From: Chthonomonas sp. UBA6659
Lineage (GTDB): Bacteria > Armatimonadota > Fimbriimonadia > Fimbriimonadales > Fimbriimonadaceae
Direction: 5' to 3'
DNA: 29,370 nt
Assembly (NCBI GenBank): GCA_002455425.1
Contig: DKKT01000079.1
Location: 1-29,370 of the forward strand
Every line of letters starts with the position of its first letter. Positions within the stretch are counted from its first letter, which is position 1. Under the pieces are notes generated by a model. That model did not search any database and was not told the DNA's origin. It was given only the letters and a program-made list of their open reading frames with translations. This document shows positions 17,394-24,223 of the stretch, in pieces. The position numbers were made by a program, and so were the translations under genes.

Positions 17394-18875
17394 CTACACC
17401 GTCGTGGCTTCCTTCGGCGTCCAGCGCACGTCGAGGTTTTTGACCGCGGCGGCCTCGTCCAGCCGGCCGACGATCTGGGAGATCGGGGCGGCGTGGAGCA
17501 GATCGGGGTCGGTTTGGGCCTCGTGGCAGATCGCGATGAGGGCATCGCAGAACGCGTCGAGGGTCTCCTTCGACTCCGTTTCCGTCGGCTCGATCATCAT
17601 CGCTTCCGGCACGATCAGCGGGAAGTAGTTGGTCGGCGGGTGGAAGCCGTAGTCGATCAGCCTCTTACTAATGTCGAGCGCGCGGACGCCGAACTCCTTC
17701 TTGTAGCGCTCGGCGGTCAGAACGCACTCGTGCATGCACGGGCGGTCGTGTGCTGCCGGGAGTACGTTGCGCAGACGCGCCTTCACATAGTTCGCATTGA
17801 GTACGGCGTGGCGCGAGATTTCCGGAAGCCCATCCTTTCCGAACGCCAGAAGATACGTGAGGGCGCGGACCTCCATGAGGAACTGCCCGAACCAAGCACT
17901 GACGCGCCCGATGCTGTGGGGTCGGTGACTATCCAACTCGACTTTACCGCTGCGGCGGAGGACGACCGGAATCGGGAGGAACGGCTCCAAGTGCTGCTTC
18001 ACGCCAATGGCTCCGCACCCGGGACCTCCGCCGCCGTGGGGGGTGGAGAACGTCTTGTGGAGATTCAGGTGCATGCAGTCGAACCCGTGATCACCTGGGC
18101 GCGTTGTGCCGACCATCGCGTTCATGTTCGCGCCATCGCAGAAGACCTGACCCCCGACCGAGTGGACCATCTCGCACAACCGCTCGATATGGGGCTCGAA
18201 CAGCCCAAGGGTCGACGGATTCGTCACCATGAACGCCGCGACCTCCGGGCCGAGCAGCGACTCGAGCGCGACGAGATCAGTATTGCCTTCGGCGTTCGTG
18301 GGCACCGACTTCACGGTGTAGCCGACCATCGCCGCGGATGCCGGATTCGTCCCGTGAGCGCTGTCGGGCACGAGCACGACCCGGCGGGTCTCGCCTTCTC
18401 CACGCGACTCGTGGTAAGCGCGGATGAGCATCAGGCACGTGAGCTCGCCGTGGGCTCCCGCGAGCGGCTGGAGCGTGATCGCGTCGAAGCCGGTGACCGA
18501 GCACAGGATGTCCTGAACGTCGGCGAGGACGTCGAGCGCGCCAGGCACCGTTTCAACCGGCTGCATCGGATGGATGTGGGTGAACCCGGTCAACCCGGCC
18601 GTCTTCTCGTTGACTTTCGGGTTGTACTTCATCGTGCACGAGCCGAGCGGATAGAAGCCGGTCTCGATACCGTAGTTGACGTGGCTCAGGTTCGTGAAGT
18701 GACGCAGGAGATCCAGTTCGGCGACTTCCGGAAGGTTCAGTTCCTTCCGCGTGGCTCCGAGGACTGCGTCCAGATCGACGGACGGGGTGTCCGCTTTCGG
18801 AAGGTTGCATCCGACCCGTCCGGGATACGACTTTTCGAAGATCAGCTTGGGTTCGGGAACTAGCTTGCTGCGCAC
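17394..18875 (-). CDS. gcvPB: Glycine decarboxylase (P-protein) subunit 2
   Basis: The PLP-bearing half of the two-subunit glycine cleavage P-protein, which decarboxylates glycine and passes aminomethyl to the lipoyl group of GcvH. At 493 residues it has normal length for GcvPB. It opens with LIFEKSYPGRVGCNLP, carries the sequence GSCTMKYNPK, and has the PLP lysine at K274 in NLHKTFSTPHGGGGPG. The start is GTG with TAGAAT exactly 6 bases upstream and no Shine-Dalgarno site. The partner gcvPA, gcvT and gcvH are not in this window, so the usual gcvT-H-PA-PB cluster is at least partly broken up here. No glycine riboswitch is visible, and a leaderless transcript would leave no room for one. Confidence 0.97.
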   Translation of the reverse strand: MRSKLVPEPKLIFEKSYPGRVGCNLPKADTPSVDLDAVLGATRKELNLPEVAELDLLRHFTNLSHVNYGIETGFYPLGSCTMKYNPKVNEKTAGLTGFTHIHPMQPVETVPGALDVLADVQDILCSVTGFDAITLQPLAGAHGELTCLMLIRAYHESRGEGETRRVVLVPDSAHGTNPASAAMVGYTVKSVPTNAEGNTDLVALESLLGPEVAAFMVTNPSTLGLFEPHIERLCEMVHSVGGQVFCDGANMNAMVGTTRPGDHGFDCMHLNLHKTFSTPHGGGGPGCGAIGVKQHLEPFLPIPVVLRRSGKVELDSHRPHSIGRVSAWFGQFLMEVRALTYLLAFGKDGLPEISRHAVLNANYVKARLRNVLPAAHDRPCMHECVLTAERYKKEFGVRALDISKRLIDYGFHPPTNYFPLIVPEAMMIEPTETESKETLDAFCDALIAICHEAQTDPDLLHAAPISQIVGRLDEAAAVKNLDVRWTPKEATTV

Positions 18876-18881
18876 ATCTGA

Positions 18882-18887
18882 ATTCTA
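18882..18887 (-). promoter_or_regulatory. -10 box of a leaderless gene (gcvPB)
   Basis: TAGAAT (5 of 6 to the TATAAT consensus), then TCAGAT, then GTG on the minus strand. This is one of the best examples of the 6-base spacing. Confidence 0.55.
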
Positions 18888-19059
18888 CGCGGAATCCGAC
18901 ATGCGCTGCGCCCCGATGCCGGCCCCGTCGCCAGAGGTCCCGGCGTGGTCACAAAAAGGTTCGCCACGGCGTCACAAATCGTGGGCGATTGTCGAAAGAT
19001 CTTGGTTACGGCCCAATTCTTGCATCTGATCCTGTTCGATCAAAGGAGACATCAACGCG

Positions 19060-19797
19060 ATGAAACGTACTTTTGGCTTGCTCGCCCTCTTCGCCATGGG
19101 GAGCCACGCTTTCGCCCTGAATCTGACGACCGTGAATCCCGGCTACGGGAGCGTGACGTCGTTCTGGGAGGCACGCGGCGTGGCCCAGCCCAACAACTGG
19201 AAGTGGCAGCTGCGTAAGCCGGGCGAAAATCCGGGCACGACCACGAACCCGGGTGGCCAGCAGTTCTGGAACGCGACGCGATATTGGCGAATGAACTACG
19301 TCCACGCGACAAGCGCGTTCACGTGGTCGCTCTTCTCCGACGCGGCTCGAACTCAGCTCCTCACGAGCGTGGCGCGACCGAACGGGAACGGCAGTTTCAA
19401 CTCGACGATCACCCCGAACGCCGGGCAGGACTTCGTCGGGCTCCAACTGAACGTGAAGGCGAACGATTCCACCACAACCGCCCTCGTTTCGGTCTTCGAC
19501 ATCACCCTCAACGGAATCGCCGTGCCGACGATGGCGAACGCGCTGACGGCCAAGCAAGGCGATGCGGTCACCTTTCAGGCCGGGGCACTGCACTACTTCA
19601 CGAGTCCAGTGACCGACTTCGTGCTCGAAGGAACGGCGACGATGACGTGGGCGGGCAACTTGGGCTCGGGCAGCTCGGACCGCGTGTCCTTCGACCTCAA
19701 GGGCTTGCAAAGCAATCCGGTGCCCGAACCCGGAACACTGGCTGCCCTCGGCCTCGGGGCGGCGGCCCTCATTCGGCGACGACGCCGCGCACGTTAA
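19060..19797 (+). CDS. PEP-CTERM sorting-domain protein
   Basis: A 245-residue secreted protein. The signal peptide (TFGLLALFAMGSHAFA) leads into a ~200-residue beta-rich region with aromatic and Asn/Thr-rich strands and no recognised catalytic motif. The C-terminus is a textbook PEP-CTERM tail: VPEPGT, a short hydrophobic helix (LAALGLGAAALI) and an arginine cluster. In known systems an exosortase (EpsH/XrtA-type) recognises this tail, cleaves it and delivers the protein to the surface, often linked to exopolysaccharide. No exosortase is in this window. AAAGGAG lies 13 bases before the ATG, so translation is of the Shine-Dalgarno type. The adjacent 184-base gap is shared with divergent gcvPB. 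The function of the body domain is unknown. Confidence 0.9.
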   Translation: MKRTFGLLALFAMGSHAFALNLTTVNPGYGSVTSFWEARGVAQPNNWKWQLRKPGENPGTTTNPGGQQFWNATRYWRMNYVHATSAFTWSLFSDAARTQLLTSVARPNGNGSFNSTITPNAGQDFVGLQLNVKANDSTTTALVSVFDITLNGIAVPTMANALTAKQGDAVTFQAGALHYFTSPVTDFVLEGTATMTWAGNLGSGSSDRVSFDLKGLQSNPVPEPGTLAALGLGAAALIRRRRRAR

Positions 19798-19841
19798 GAC
19801 TCCCGGCAGACGGCCGGAATCCGATCTGCGATCCCGTCGGC

Positions 19842-20504
19842 CTAACCGCCGGTCGTCCCGCCGCCCTTCTCGCCACCGGGGGGCGGCGGTTCGGCATACG
19901 GCTTCGCTCCGGGCGGCGGGGTCCACGCGAAATCGGCCGCGTTCATCGGTGTGTCGAGCTTGAGGTCGAGATAGCGACCGCGGTCTTTGCCGCCCTCGTA
20001 CTCAAGCTCCCAGCCGACCGGCAGCAACGCCTTCCTGTCGACGAAGAGACGGATCTTGTCGAGCGGTGCCTCCTTCTCGAAGTAAACGAGGACCACGCAC
20101 TCGATTTTGTCGACGGTTTTCGCGCCGAGCTTCTCGAAGACGAGGCTTTCCGGCTCAACCCCGAGGAACGGTTCGAAACCGACGAGCCAGATCGCGTTGA
20201 TCGTGTTCTTGTCGGCGGGCTCCTTCGAATACTGCTTTTCCTTCACCAGGTAGGTCCAGTCGTTCGTGCCGTCGCCATAGAACGCCTGATCGCTGGTCTC
20301 CTGACGGAGGAAATTCGGGCGCATCGCCTTGAACGTGAAAACGGCCGGGCTCGGTTCTGCTCCCCACCGAAGTTCGAGCTTCCCGCTGAGAGTCTTGGTC
20401 GCCTTGAGCTTGTCGGCAAGGGTCTTGTAGAACGCTGCAGCTTGTTCGTCGGATTGTACGAGCACGCCCGTCATCACGGCGGCTCCGAGTATCGCGTGGA
20501 TCAT
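19842..20504 (-). CDS. LolA-like (DUF2092-type) exported protein
   Basis: A 220-residue protein with a short N-terminal hydrophobic segment (MIHAILGAAVMTGVLV), probably a signal peptide. The body (about 25-195) resembles the LolA/LppX half-barrel that carries lipids or lipoproteins across the periplasm: LSGKLELRWG, RPNFLRQETSDQAFYGDGTNDWTYL, KQYSKEP, KIRLFVDRKALLPVGWELEY, LDLKLDTPMNAADFAWTPP. The tail is Pro/Gly-rich low complexity. The pattern "...F.r.E....v..dG...w.Y......Y...p" recurs in the N-terminal domain of the cytochrome fusion at 12112-13008, so the two are probably distant paralogues. GGAGGA lies about 10 bases before the ATG. A dedicated Lol partner is not nearby, so the cargo is unknown. 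Confidence 0.75.
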   Translation of the reverse strand: MIHAILGAAVMTGVLVQSDEQAAAFYKTLADKLKATKTLSGKLELRWGAEPSPAVFTFKAMRPNFLRQETSDQAFYGDGTNDWTYLVKEKQYSKEPADKNTINAIWLVGFEPFLGVEPESLVFEKLGAKTVDKIECVVLVYFEKEAPLDKIRLFVDRKALLPVGWELEYEGGKDRGRYLDLKLDTPMNAADFAWTPPPGAKPYAEPPPPGGEKGGGTTGG

Positions 20505-20558
20505 CCTGGTCTTCCTCCGGGGTTGTATCGCTATGATGACGCGCCGCCGGGTGCCGCG

Positions 20559-21191
20559 TCACGGCTTGCCGTCAGGGATCGAGAAGACCGAGGCGACGAT
20601 CGCGGTGTCGATGTACTCGGTGCCGCCGAGCTTGCCGATCGCGCGGATCCGGGTCGCGTCGACCCGCCCCTCACTCAGGTGGGTGGAGTCGACGTGGATC
20701 CGCACGATCTCCCCGATCACGTAAACCGTACCGTAGGCTCCCTCACCCAGCCGCAGCACCTGACTGACGCGACATTCAAACTGGATCGGGCTTTCGACGA
20801 CCCGATGGGCACGCACCAGGTCGCTCGGAATCGGGGTCAAACCGCTGACCCCCCACTCGTCGACCTCTTCGCTACGCCAGCCCGCGGCGTGGGCCATCGG
20901 CCCGCTCATCGCACGCGTCACCATGTTCACGACGAACTCCCCGGTCGCCTCCGCGTTGCGGAGGCTGTTTTTCGGATTGCCCTGACTGTCGAGTGACGGA
21001 CAGTATGCGAGCGAGGGTGGGTTCACCCCACCGGCGGTGAAGAAGCTGAACGGAGCGAGATTGCCGCGTCCCTCCTCGTCGACGGTGCTGACGAGCGCGA
21101 TCGGCCGCGGCTGGACCCCACACACGATGAGGTCGTAGACGAGTGCGGCCGGACTCTGGACCGGATCGAGAGAATGGAACGAGCGGGTCAC
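20559..21191 (-). CDS. Flavin reductase-like FMN-binding protein
   Basis: A 210-residue cytoplasmic split-barrel protein of the flavin reductase/DIM6 group. These bind FMN and either supply reduced flavin to a monooxygenase or act as stand-alone oxidoreductases. The signature RPIALVSTVDEEGRGNLAPFSFFTAGGVNPP, followed by KNSLRNAEATGEFVVNM, is typical of the FMN-binding core. The start is GTG; TAGAAT lies 9 bases upstream and GGAAAG just before the codon, so the leader would be only a few bases. No monooxygenase partner is adjacent. It is divergent from the DAHP synthase gene, with 89 bases between starts. Confidence 0.9.
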   Translation of the reverse strand: MTRSFHSLDPVQSPAALVYDLIVCGVQPRPIALVSTVDEEGRGNLAPFSFFTAGGVNPPSLAYCPSLDSQGNPKNSLRNAEATGEFVVNMVTRAMSGPMAHAAGWRSEEVDEWGVSGLTPIPSDLVRAHRVVESPIQFECRVSQVLRLGEGAYGTVYVIGEIVRIHVDSTHLSEGRVDATRIRAIGKLGGTEYIDTAIVASVFSIPDGKP

Positions 21192-21200
21192 CTTTCCACG

Positions 21201-21206
21201 ATTCTA
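21201..21206 (-). promoter_or_regulatory. -10 box of the flavin reductase gene
   Basis: TAGAAT on the minus strand, 9 bases before the GTG. With normal spacing the transcript would begin 2-3 bases before the start codon. Confidence 0.45.
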
Positions 21207-21256
21207 CGCGGGTTTCGTCGGTGGGACGGCAGCAGTGGTTCCGGGTCCCGGCAACC

Positions 21257-21262
21257 CATAAT
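21257..21262 (+). promoter_or_regulatory. Possible -10 box for the DAHP synthase gene
   Basis: CATAAT (5 of 6 to consensus), 18 bases before the ATG, with AAGG between them at 21267-21270. This suggests a very short conventional leader. No clear -35 is seen. Confidence 0.35.
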
Positions 21263-21280
21263 GAACAAGGTACGGACACC

Positions 21281-22327
21281 ATGCGCCAGACCGATGACCT
21301 TCGCATTCTCGATTCACGACCGCTCGTGCCTCCCGGGATCCTCCTTGAAGAGCTCCCGATCACGGATCGCGTTGCCGAGACGGTTGCAGCGGCCCGGGCC
21401 GCCATCGCCGAGATCGTCCATGGGCGGGATCGTCGCCTCGTCGCCGTCGTCGGTCCCTGCTCGATCCACGACATCTCGTGTGCGATCGACTATGGCGACC
21501 GCCTGAGCGCGATCGCGTCCGACGTCGCCGACCGAGTCCTGGTCGTGATGCGTGCCTACTTCGAGAAGCCTCGGACGAGCGTCGGCTGGAAGGGGTTCGT
21601 CAACGACCCCAACTTGGACGAGACGTTTCAGATCAACAAAGGTCTTCGCCTCGCCCGACGCCTTCTCCTCGAACTCAACGAAATGGGTCTCCCCACGGGG
21701 AGCGAGTTCCTCGACCTCCACTTTCCCCAACACCTCGCCGACCTCACGAGTTGGGTAGCGATCGGAGCTCGCACGACGGAAAGCCAGGTGCACCGCGAGC
21801 TTGCCTCGGGGCTATCGATGCCGGTCGGCTTCAAAAATACGACCGAGGGGAGCGTCGGGCCCGCCATCGACGCCGTGAGCGCGGCCCGCAACCCCCACTG
21901 GTTCCCTTCGGTCACGAAGCAATCGGTGGCGGCCCTCTTCCAGACCACCGGCAACCCCGACTGTCATGTGATTCTGCGCGGAGGGTCGAGAACCGGCCCG
22001 AACTTCCACGCCGACGCCGTCGTGAAGACGGCGGCGAAGCTGGAGGCGCGCGGATTACCGACGCGGCTCATGATCGACTGCAGCCACGGCAACTCGCGCA
22101 AGGACCATCACCTTCAGGGGGAAGTCCTCGACGACATCGCGGGTCAGGTCCGCGGCGGCTCGGAGCACATCATGGGCGTGATGATCGAGAGCCATCTCTT
22201 GCCCGGTCGCCAGGATGTGGTCAATGACAAGCCCCTCGTTTACGGGCAGAGCATCACCGACGCGTGCATTTCGATCGTGGAGACTCGCGAATTGCTCTGC
22301 CGGCTCGCCGACGCCGTCCCCGGCTAG
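21281..22327 (+). CDS. aroG: DAHP synthase, class I AroF/G/H type
   Basis: First enzyme of the shikimate pathway: joins phosphoenolpyruvate and erythrose 4-phosphate into 3-deoxy-7-phosphoheptulonate. The 348-residue product is close to E. coli AroG (350). Landmarks: VAVVGPCSIHD near the N-terminus, MRAYFEKPRTSVGWKGFVNDP, TGSEFLD, GARTTESQVHRELASGLSMPVGFKN, HVILRGG, and the metal-binding IDCSHGNS and GVMIESHL. The N-terminal ~45 residues (SRPLVPPGILLEELPI) match the regulatory extension of feedback-sensitive enzymes; which aromatic amino acid inhibits it cannot be told, so the symbol stands for the family. An upstream open extension from 21143 is rejected because it would overlap the flavin reductase start and has no homology. 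Its stop overlaps the convergent GyrI-like gene by 4 bases. Confidence 0.95.
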   Translation: MRQTDDLRILDSRPLVPPGILLEELPITDRVAETVAAARAAIAEIVHGRDRRLVAVVGPCSIHDISCAIDYGDRLSAIASDVADRVLVVMRAYFEKPRTSVGWKGFVNDPNLDETFQINKGLRLARRLLLELNEMGLPTGSEFLDLHFPQHLADLTSWVAIGARTTESQVHRELASGLSMPVGFKNTTEGSVGPAIDAVSAARNPHWFPSVTKQSVAALFQTTGNPDCHVILRGGSRTGPNFHADAVVKTAAKLEARGLPTRLMIDCSHGNSRKDHHLQGEVLDDIAGQVRGGSEHIMGVMIESHLLPGRQDVVNDKPLVYGQSITDACISIVETRELLCRLADAVPG

Positions 22328-22776
22328 CGCAACGGGATATACAATTCGGTAACCCACTTCGAGGCATCCGGCTCGGACCCGGGGTCGGTCACGTACGCAT
22401 CCCAACACGCGCCGGCTGCATCGACGTCATCGGCCTGGATCGCACTCCAGAACCGGCTCCAAGCTGCGGCGAGCCCTTCGTAGGGGCCGACGTGGACCAT
22501 GCGTGCCGCCCGCTTCGCCGGGAAGAACCGCTTCTCCGTCCCACTTGCGGCCACGACCGAGTCTTCGACCGGGATCGCCGCCTCGATCGAGCAGGCCTCC
22601 GGCGTCCACGTCGTGTAGAACACGCAGGGTGGCGCAATACAGTCCGCGTCCGGATTGCCGGCGGTGATCTCGCCGAAGAGACGGCCGACAACAGGCCCCA
22701 AGTCAGTCGGAGGGCAGGTCGCGGTCCGGACCAACGCCGTCATCGGCTCGACTTCGACGATCTCGAATGCGCTCAT
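22324..22776 (-). CDS. GyrI-like small-molecule-binding protein
   Basis: A 150-residue protein of the GyrI-like/AraC effector-binding superfamily (SRPBCC-type alpha/beta fold), without any DNA-binding domain. Typical marks are the opening FEIVEVEPMTALVRTATCPP, a central FYTTWTPEACSIEAAIPV, and MVHVGPYEGLAAAWSRFWSAI near the C-terminus. That last segment is the diagnostic "...G.y..l...w..l..." helix, and TELYIPLR is the usual final strand. Members bind hydrophobic or cationic compounds, and some hydrolyse or sequester toxic ones; the ligand here is unknown. TAGACT lies 7 bases before the ATG. It is divergent from nadE across only 37 bases and convergent with the DAHP synthase gene, sharing CTAG at the stops. 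Confidence 0.85.
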   Translation of the reverse strand: MSAFEIVEVEPMTALVRTATCPPTDLGPVVGRLFGEITAGNPDADCIAPPCVFYTTWTPEACSIEAAIPVEDSVVAASGTEKRFFPAKRAARMVHVGPYEGLAAAWSRFWSAIQADDVDAAGACWDAYVTDPGSEPDASKWVTELYIPLR

Positions 22777-22783
22777 CGGGTGC

Positions 22784-22789
22784 AGTCTA
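22784..22789 (-). promoter_or_regulatory. -10 box of the GyrI-like gene
   Basis: TAGACT on the minus strand, then 7 bases, then ATG. This is leaderless or nearly so. Confidence 0.45.
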
Positions 22790-22799
22790 TCCCCTCAGG

Positions 22800-22805
22800 T
22801 ACGCT
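22800..22805 (+). promoter_or_regulatory. -10 box of nadE
   Basis: TACGCT on the plus strand, then 8 bases, then ATG. It is weaker than the other examples. Its centre is 16 bases from the divergent GyrI-like -10 box. Confidence 0.35.
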
Positions 22806-22813
22806 GGCGGCCG

Positions 22814-23677
22814 ATGGCCTTACCGATCAGTCGTGGTCTCCCGTTCGATCCTTCTTCGGATGAGCCGCTTCGCATCGATCCCGGTCTCGTCTCGGACTGG
22901 CTCGTCCGGTTCCTGAGGGATGAGTGTCTCCGAAGCCGGAAGATCGAAAAGGTCGTCCTCGGCCTTTCCGGCGGTGTGGATTCGGCCGTGGTCGCTTACC
23001 TTTGTGCGAGGGCGTTCGGTCCCGATCAGGTCGTCGCATTTCGGTTGCCGTACAAGACATCGTCGCCGGAGAGCCTGGAACACGCTGAGTGGGTCGTTCG
23101 GGACCTCGGTATCGAGCAGCGCACGATCGACATTTCGGCGATGGTCGATGGCTATCGGGACCCGTATGAGCTGGATATGTCGCCGGGCCGGCTGGGCAAC
23201 GTGTGCGCCCGGTGCCGGATGATCGTGCTCTTCGATCAGTCGGCGAAGCTCGGCGCGCTTCCGATCGGGACCGGAAACAAGAGCGAGCGTCTGTTCGGCT
23301 ACTTCACCTGGCACGCCGACGACTCGCCGCCGATCAACCCGCTCGGCGATTTGTTCAAGACCCAGGTGTGGGCCCTTGCCCGCCATCTCCGGGTGCCCGA
23401 GGCGATCGTGGAGAAACCGGCGACGGCCGACTTGATCCACGGTCAAACCGACGAAGGGGACTTCGGCATCACCTACGCGAAGGCCGATCGGATCCTCCAC
23501 TACCTGGTGCTCGGCAATTCCCGCGATAAGCTCGTCGAGCTCGGCTTTGCGCCCGCGGAGGTCGATCTCGTCGTCAAGAGGGTCGAATCGACTCACTGGA
23601 AGCGCCGCCTCCCCACCGTCGCGATGCTGAGCACGTCAGCCATCGGCGAATACTATCTGCGACCCGTCGATTACTAG
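22814..23677 (+). CDS. nadE: NAD synthetase, ammonia-type
   Basis: Last step of NAD biosynthesis: ATP-dependent amidation of nicotinate adenine dinucleotide. The 287-residue product has only the synthetase domain; there is no N-terminal glutaminase (nitrilase) domain, so ammonia is the likely nitrogen donor. The ATP pyrophosphatase P-loop is LGLSGGVDSAVV (SGGVDS at 52-57). Later landmarks are GNVCARCRMIVLFDQSA, GTGNKSERLFGYFTWHADDSPPINPLGDLFKTQVW, and KPATADLIHGQTDEGDFGI, all usual for NadE. The frame is open upstream to 22655, but that extension runs antisense through the GyrI-like gene and is rejected. The thioredoxin-like gene follows 34 bases downstream on the same strand and may share its message. 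Confidence 0.95.
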   Translation: MALPISRGLPFDPSSDEPLRIDPGLVSDWLVRFLRDECLRSRKIEKVVLGLSGGVDSAVVAYLCARAFGPDQVVAFRLPYKTSSPESLEHAEWVVRDLGIEQRTIDISAMVDGYRDPYELDMSPGRLGNVCARCRMIVLFDQSAKLGALPIGTGNKSERLFGYFTWHADDSPPINPLGDLFKTQVWALARHLRVPEAIVEKPATADLIHGQTDEGDFGITYAKADRILHYLVLGNSRDKLVELGFAPAEVDLVVKRVESTHWKRRLPTVAMLSTSAIGEYYLRPVDY

Positions 23678-23711
23678 GAACCTGGGTTGCGGCGAACGTC
23701 TTTACCTCTTC

Positions 23712-24200
23712 ATGGTTGCTCTCACCCTCCTCCTCGCCACGGCCAAGGCTCCTGAATTCGTCGGAGCCGATTGGCTCAACGTCGCCGACGGAAAGGCGCC
23801 ATCGATACGCGCCCGGGAAGGCAAGGTCACGATCGTCCACTTCTGGACGTTCGCGTGCATCAACTGCCGAAACAATCTCGACGCCTACGCCCGGCTCCAG
23901 TCACGGTTCGAAAAGGACGGTGTGCTCGTGGTCGGCATCCACACCCCCGAAATCGAACGCGAACGCTCGGCCACCAACGTCGCCGATGCCCTGAAGCAAT
24001 TGAAGATCACGTGGCCCACCCTCCTTGATCCGGAGTACAAGAACTGGGATCGTTGGAAGGTCGACATGTGGCCGACGGTGTTCGTCGTCGACAAGCGGGG
24101 CCAGGTCCGATTCTCATGGCGAGGGGAGTTGGCGTGGCGTGGCGCGGATGGTGAAGCCCAGGTCGCTCGAGCCGTCGAGAAGTCTCTCGCCGAGCGCTGA
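23712..24200 (+). CDS. Thioredoxin-fold (redoxin/DipZ-like) protein
   Basis: A 162-residue thioredoxin-fold protein. The active site is C49-I-N-C52 within VHFWTFACINCRN, the CxNC form seen in the soluble domain of DipZ and related redoxins. WPTVFVVDKRGQVRF supplies the cis-proline loop (WP-T) and following strand. IHTPEIERERSATNV matches the insertion of TlpA/DipZ proteins. The N-terminus is a short hydrophobic stretch (MVALTLLLATAKA), which could be a minimal signal or anchor, so it may act in the periplasm in disulphide or cytochrome c maturation chemistry. No integral DsbD/CcdA partner is in the window. Lying 34 bases past nadE, it is probably co-transcribed. Its stop is 12 bases from that of convergent purM. 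Confidence 0.85.
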   Translation: MVALTLLLATAKAPEFVGADWLNVADGKAPSIRAREGKVTIVHFWTFACINCRNNLDAYARLQSRFEKDGVLVVGIHTPEIERERSATNVADALKQLKITWPTLLDPEYKNWDRWKVDMWPTVFVVDKRGQVRFSWRGELAWRGADGEAQVARAVEKSLAER

Positions 24201-24203
24201 CTC

Positions 24204-24223
24204 AGATCGTTCTCAAACGATCT
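24204..24223. terminator. Hairpin overlapping the purM stop codon
   Basis: AGATCGTT pairs perfectly with AACGATCT across a 4-base loop, and the loop overlaps the purM stop codon (24213-24215). It lies between the convergent redoxin and purM genes. No U-tract follows, so termination is uncertain. Confidence 0.35.

Noticed and set aside
18876..19059. Glycine riboswitch before gcvPB
   Set aside because: No tandem glycine-aptamer features were seen, and the -10 box 6 bases from the GTG leaves no transcribed leader.
22655..22813. 53-codon N-terminal extension of nadE
   Set aside because: It is antisense to the GyrI-like gene and absent from ammonia-type NadE proteins.
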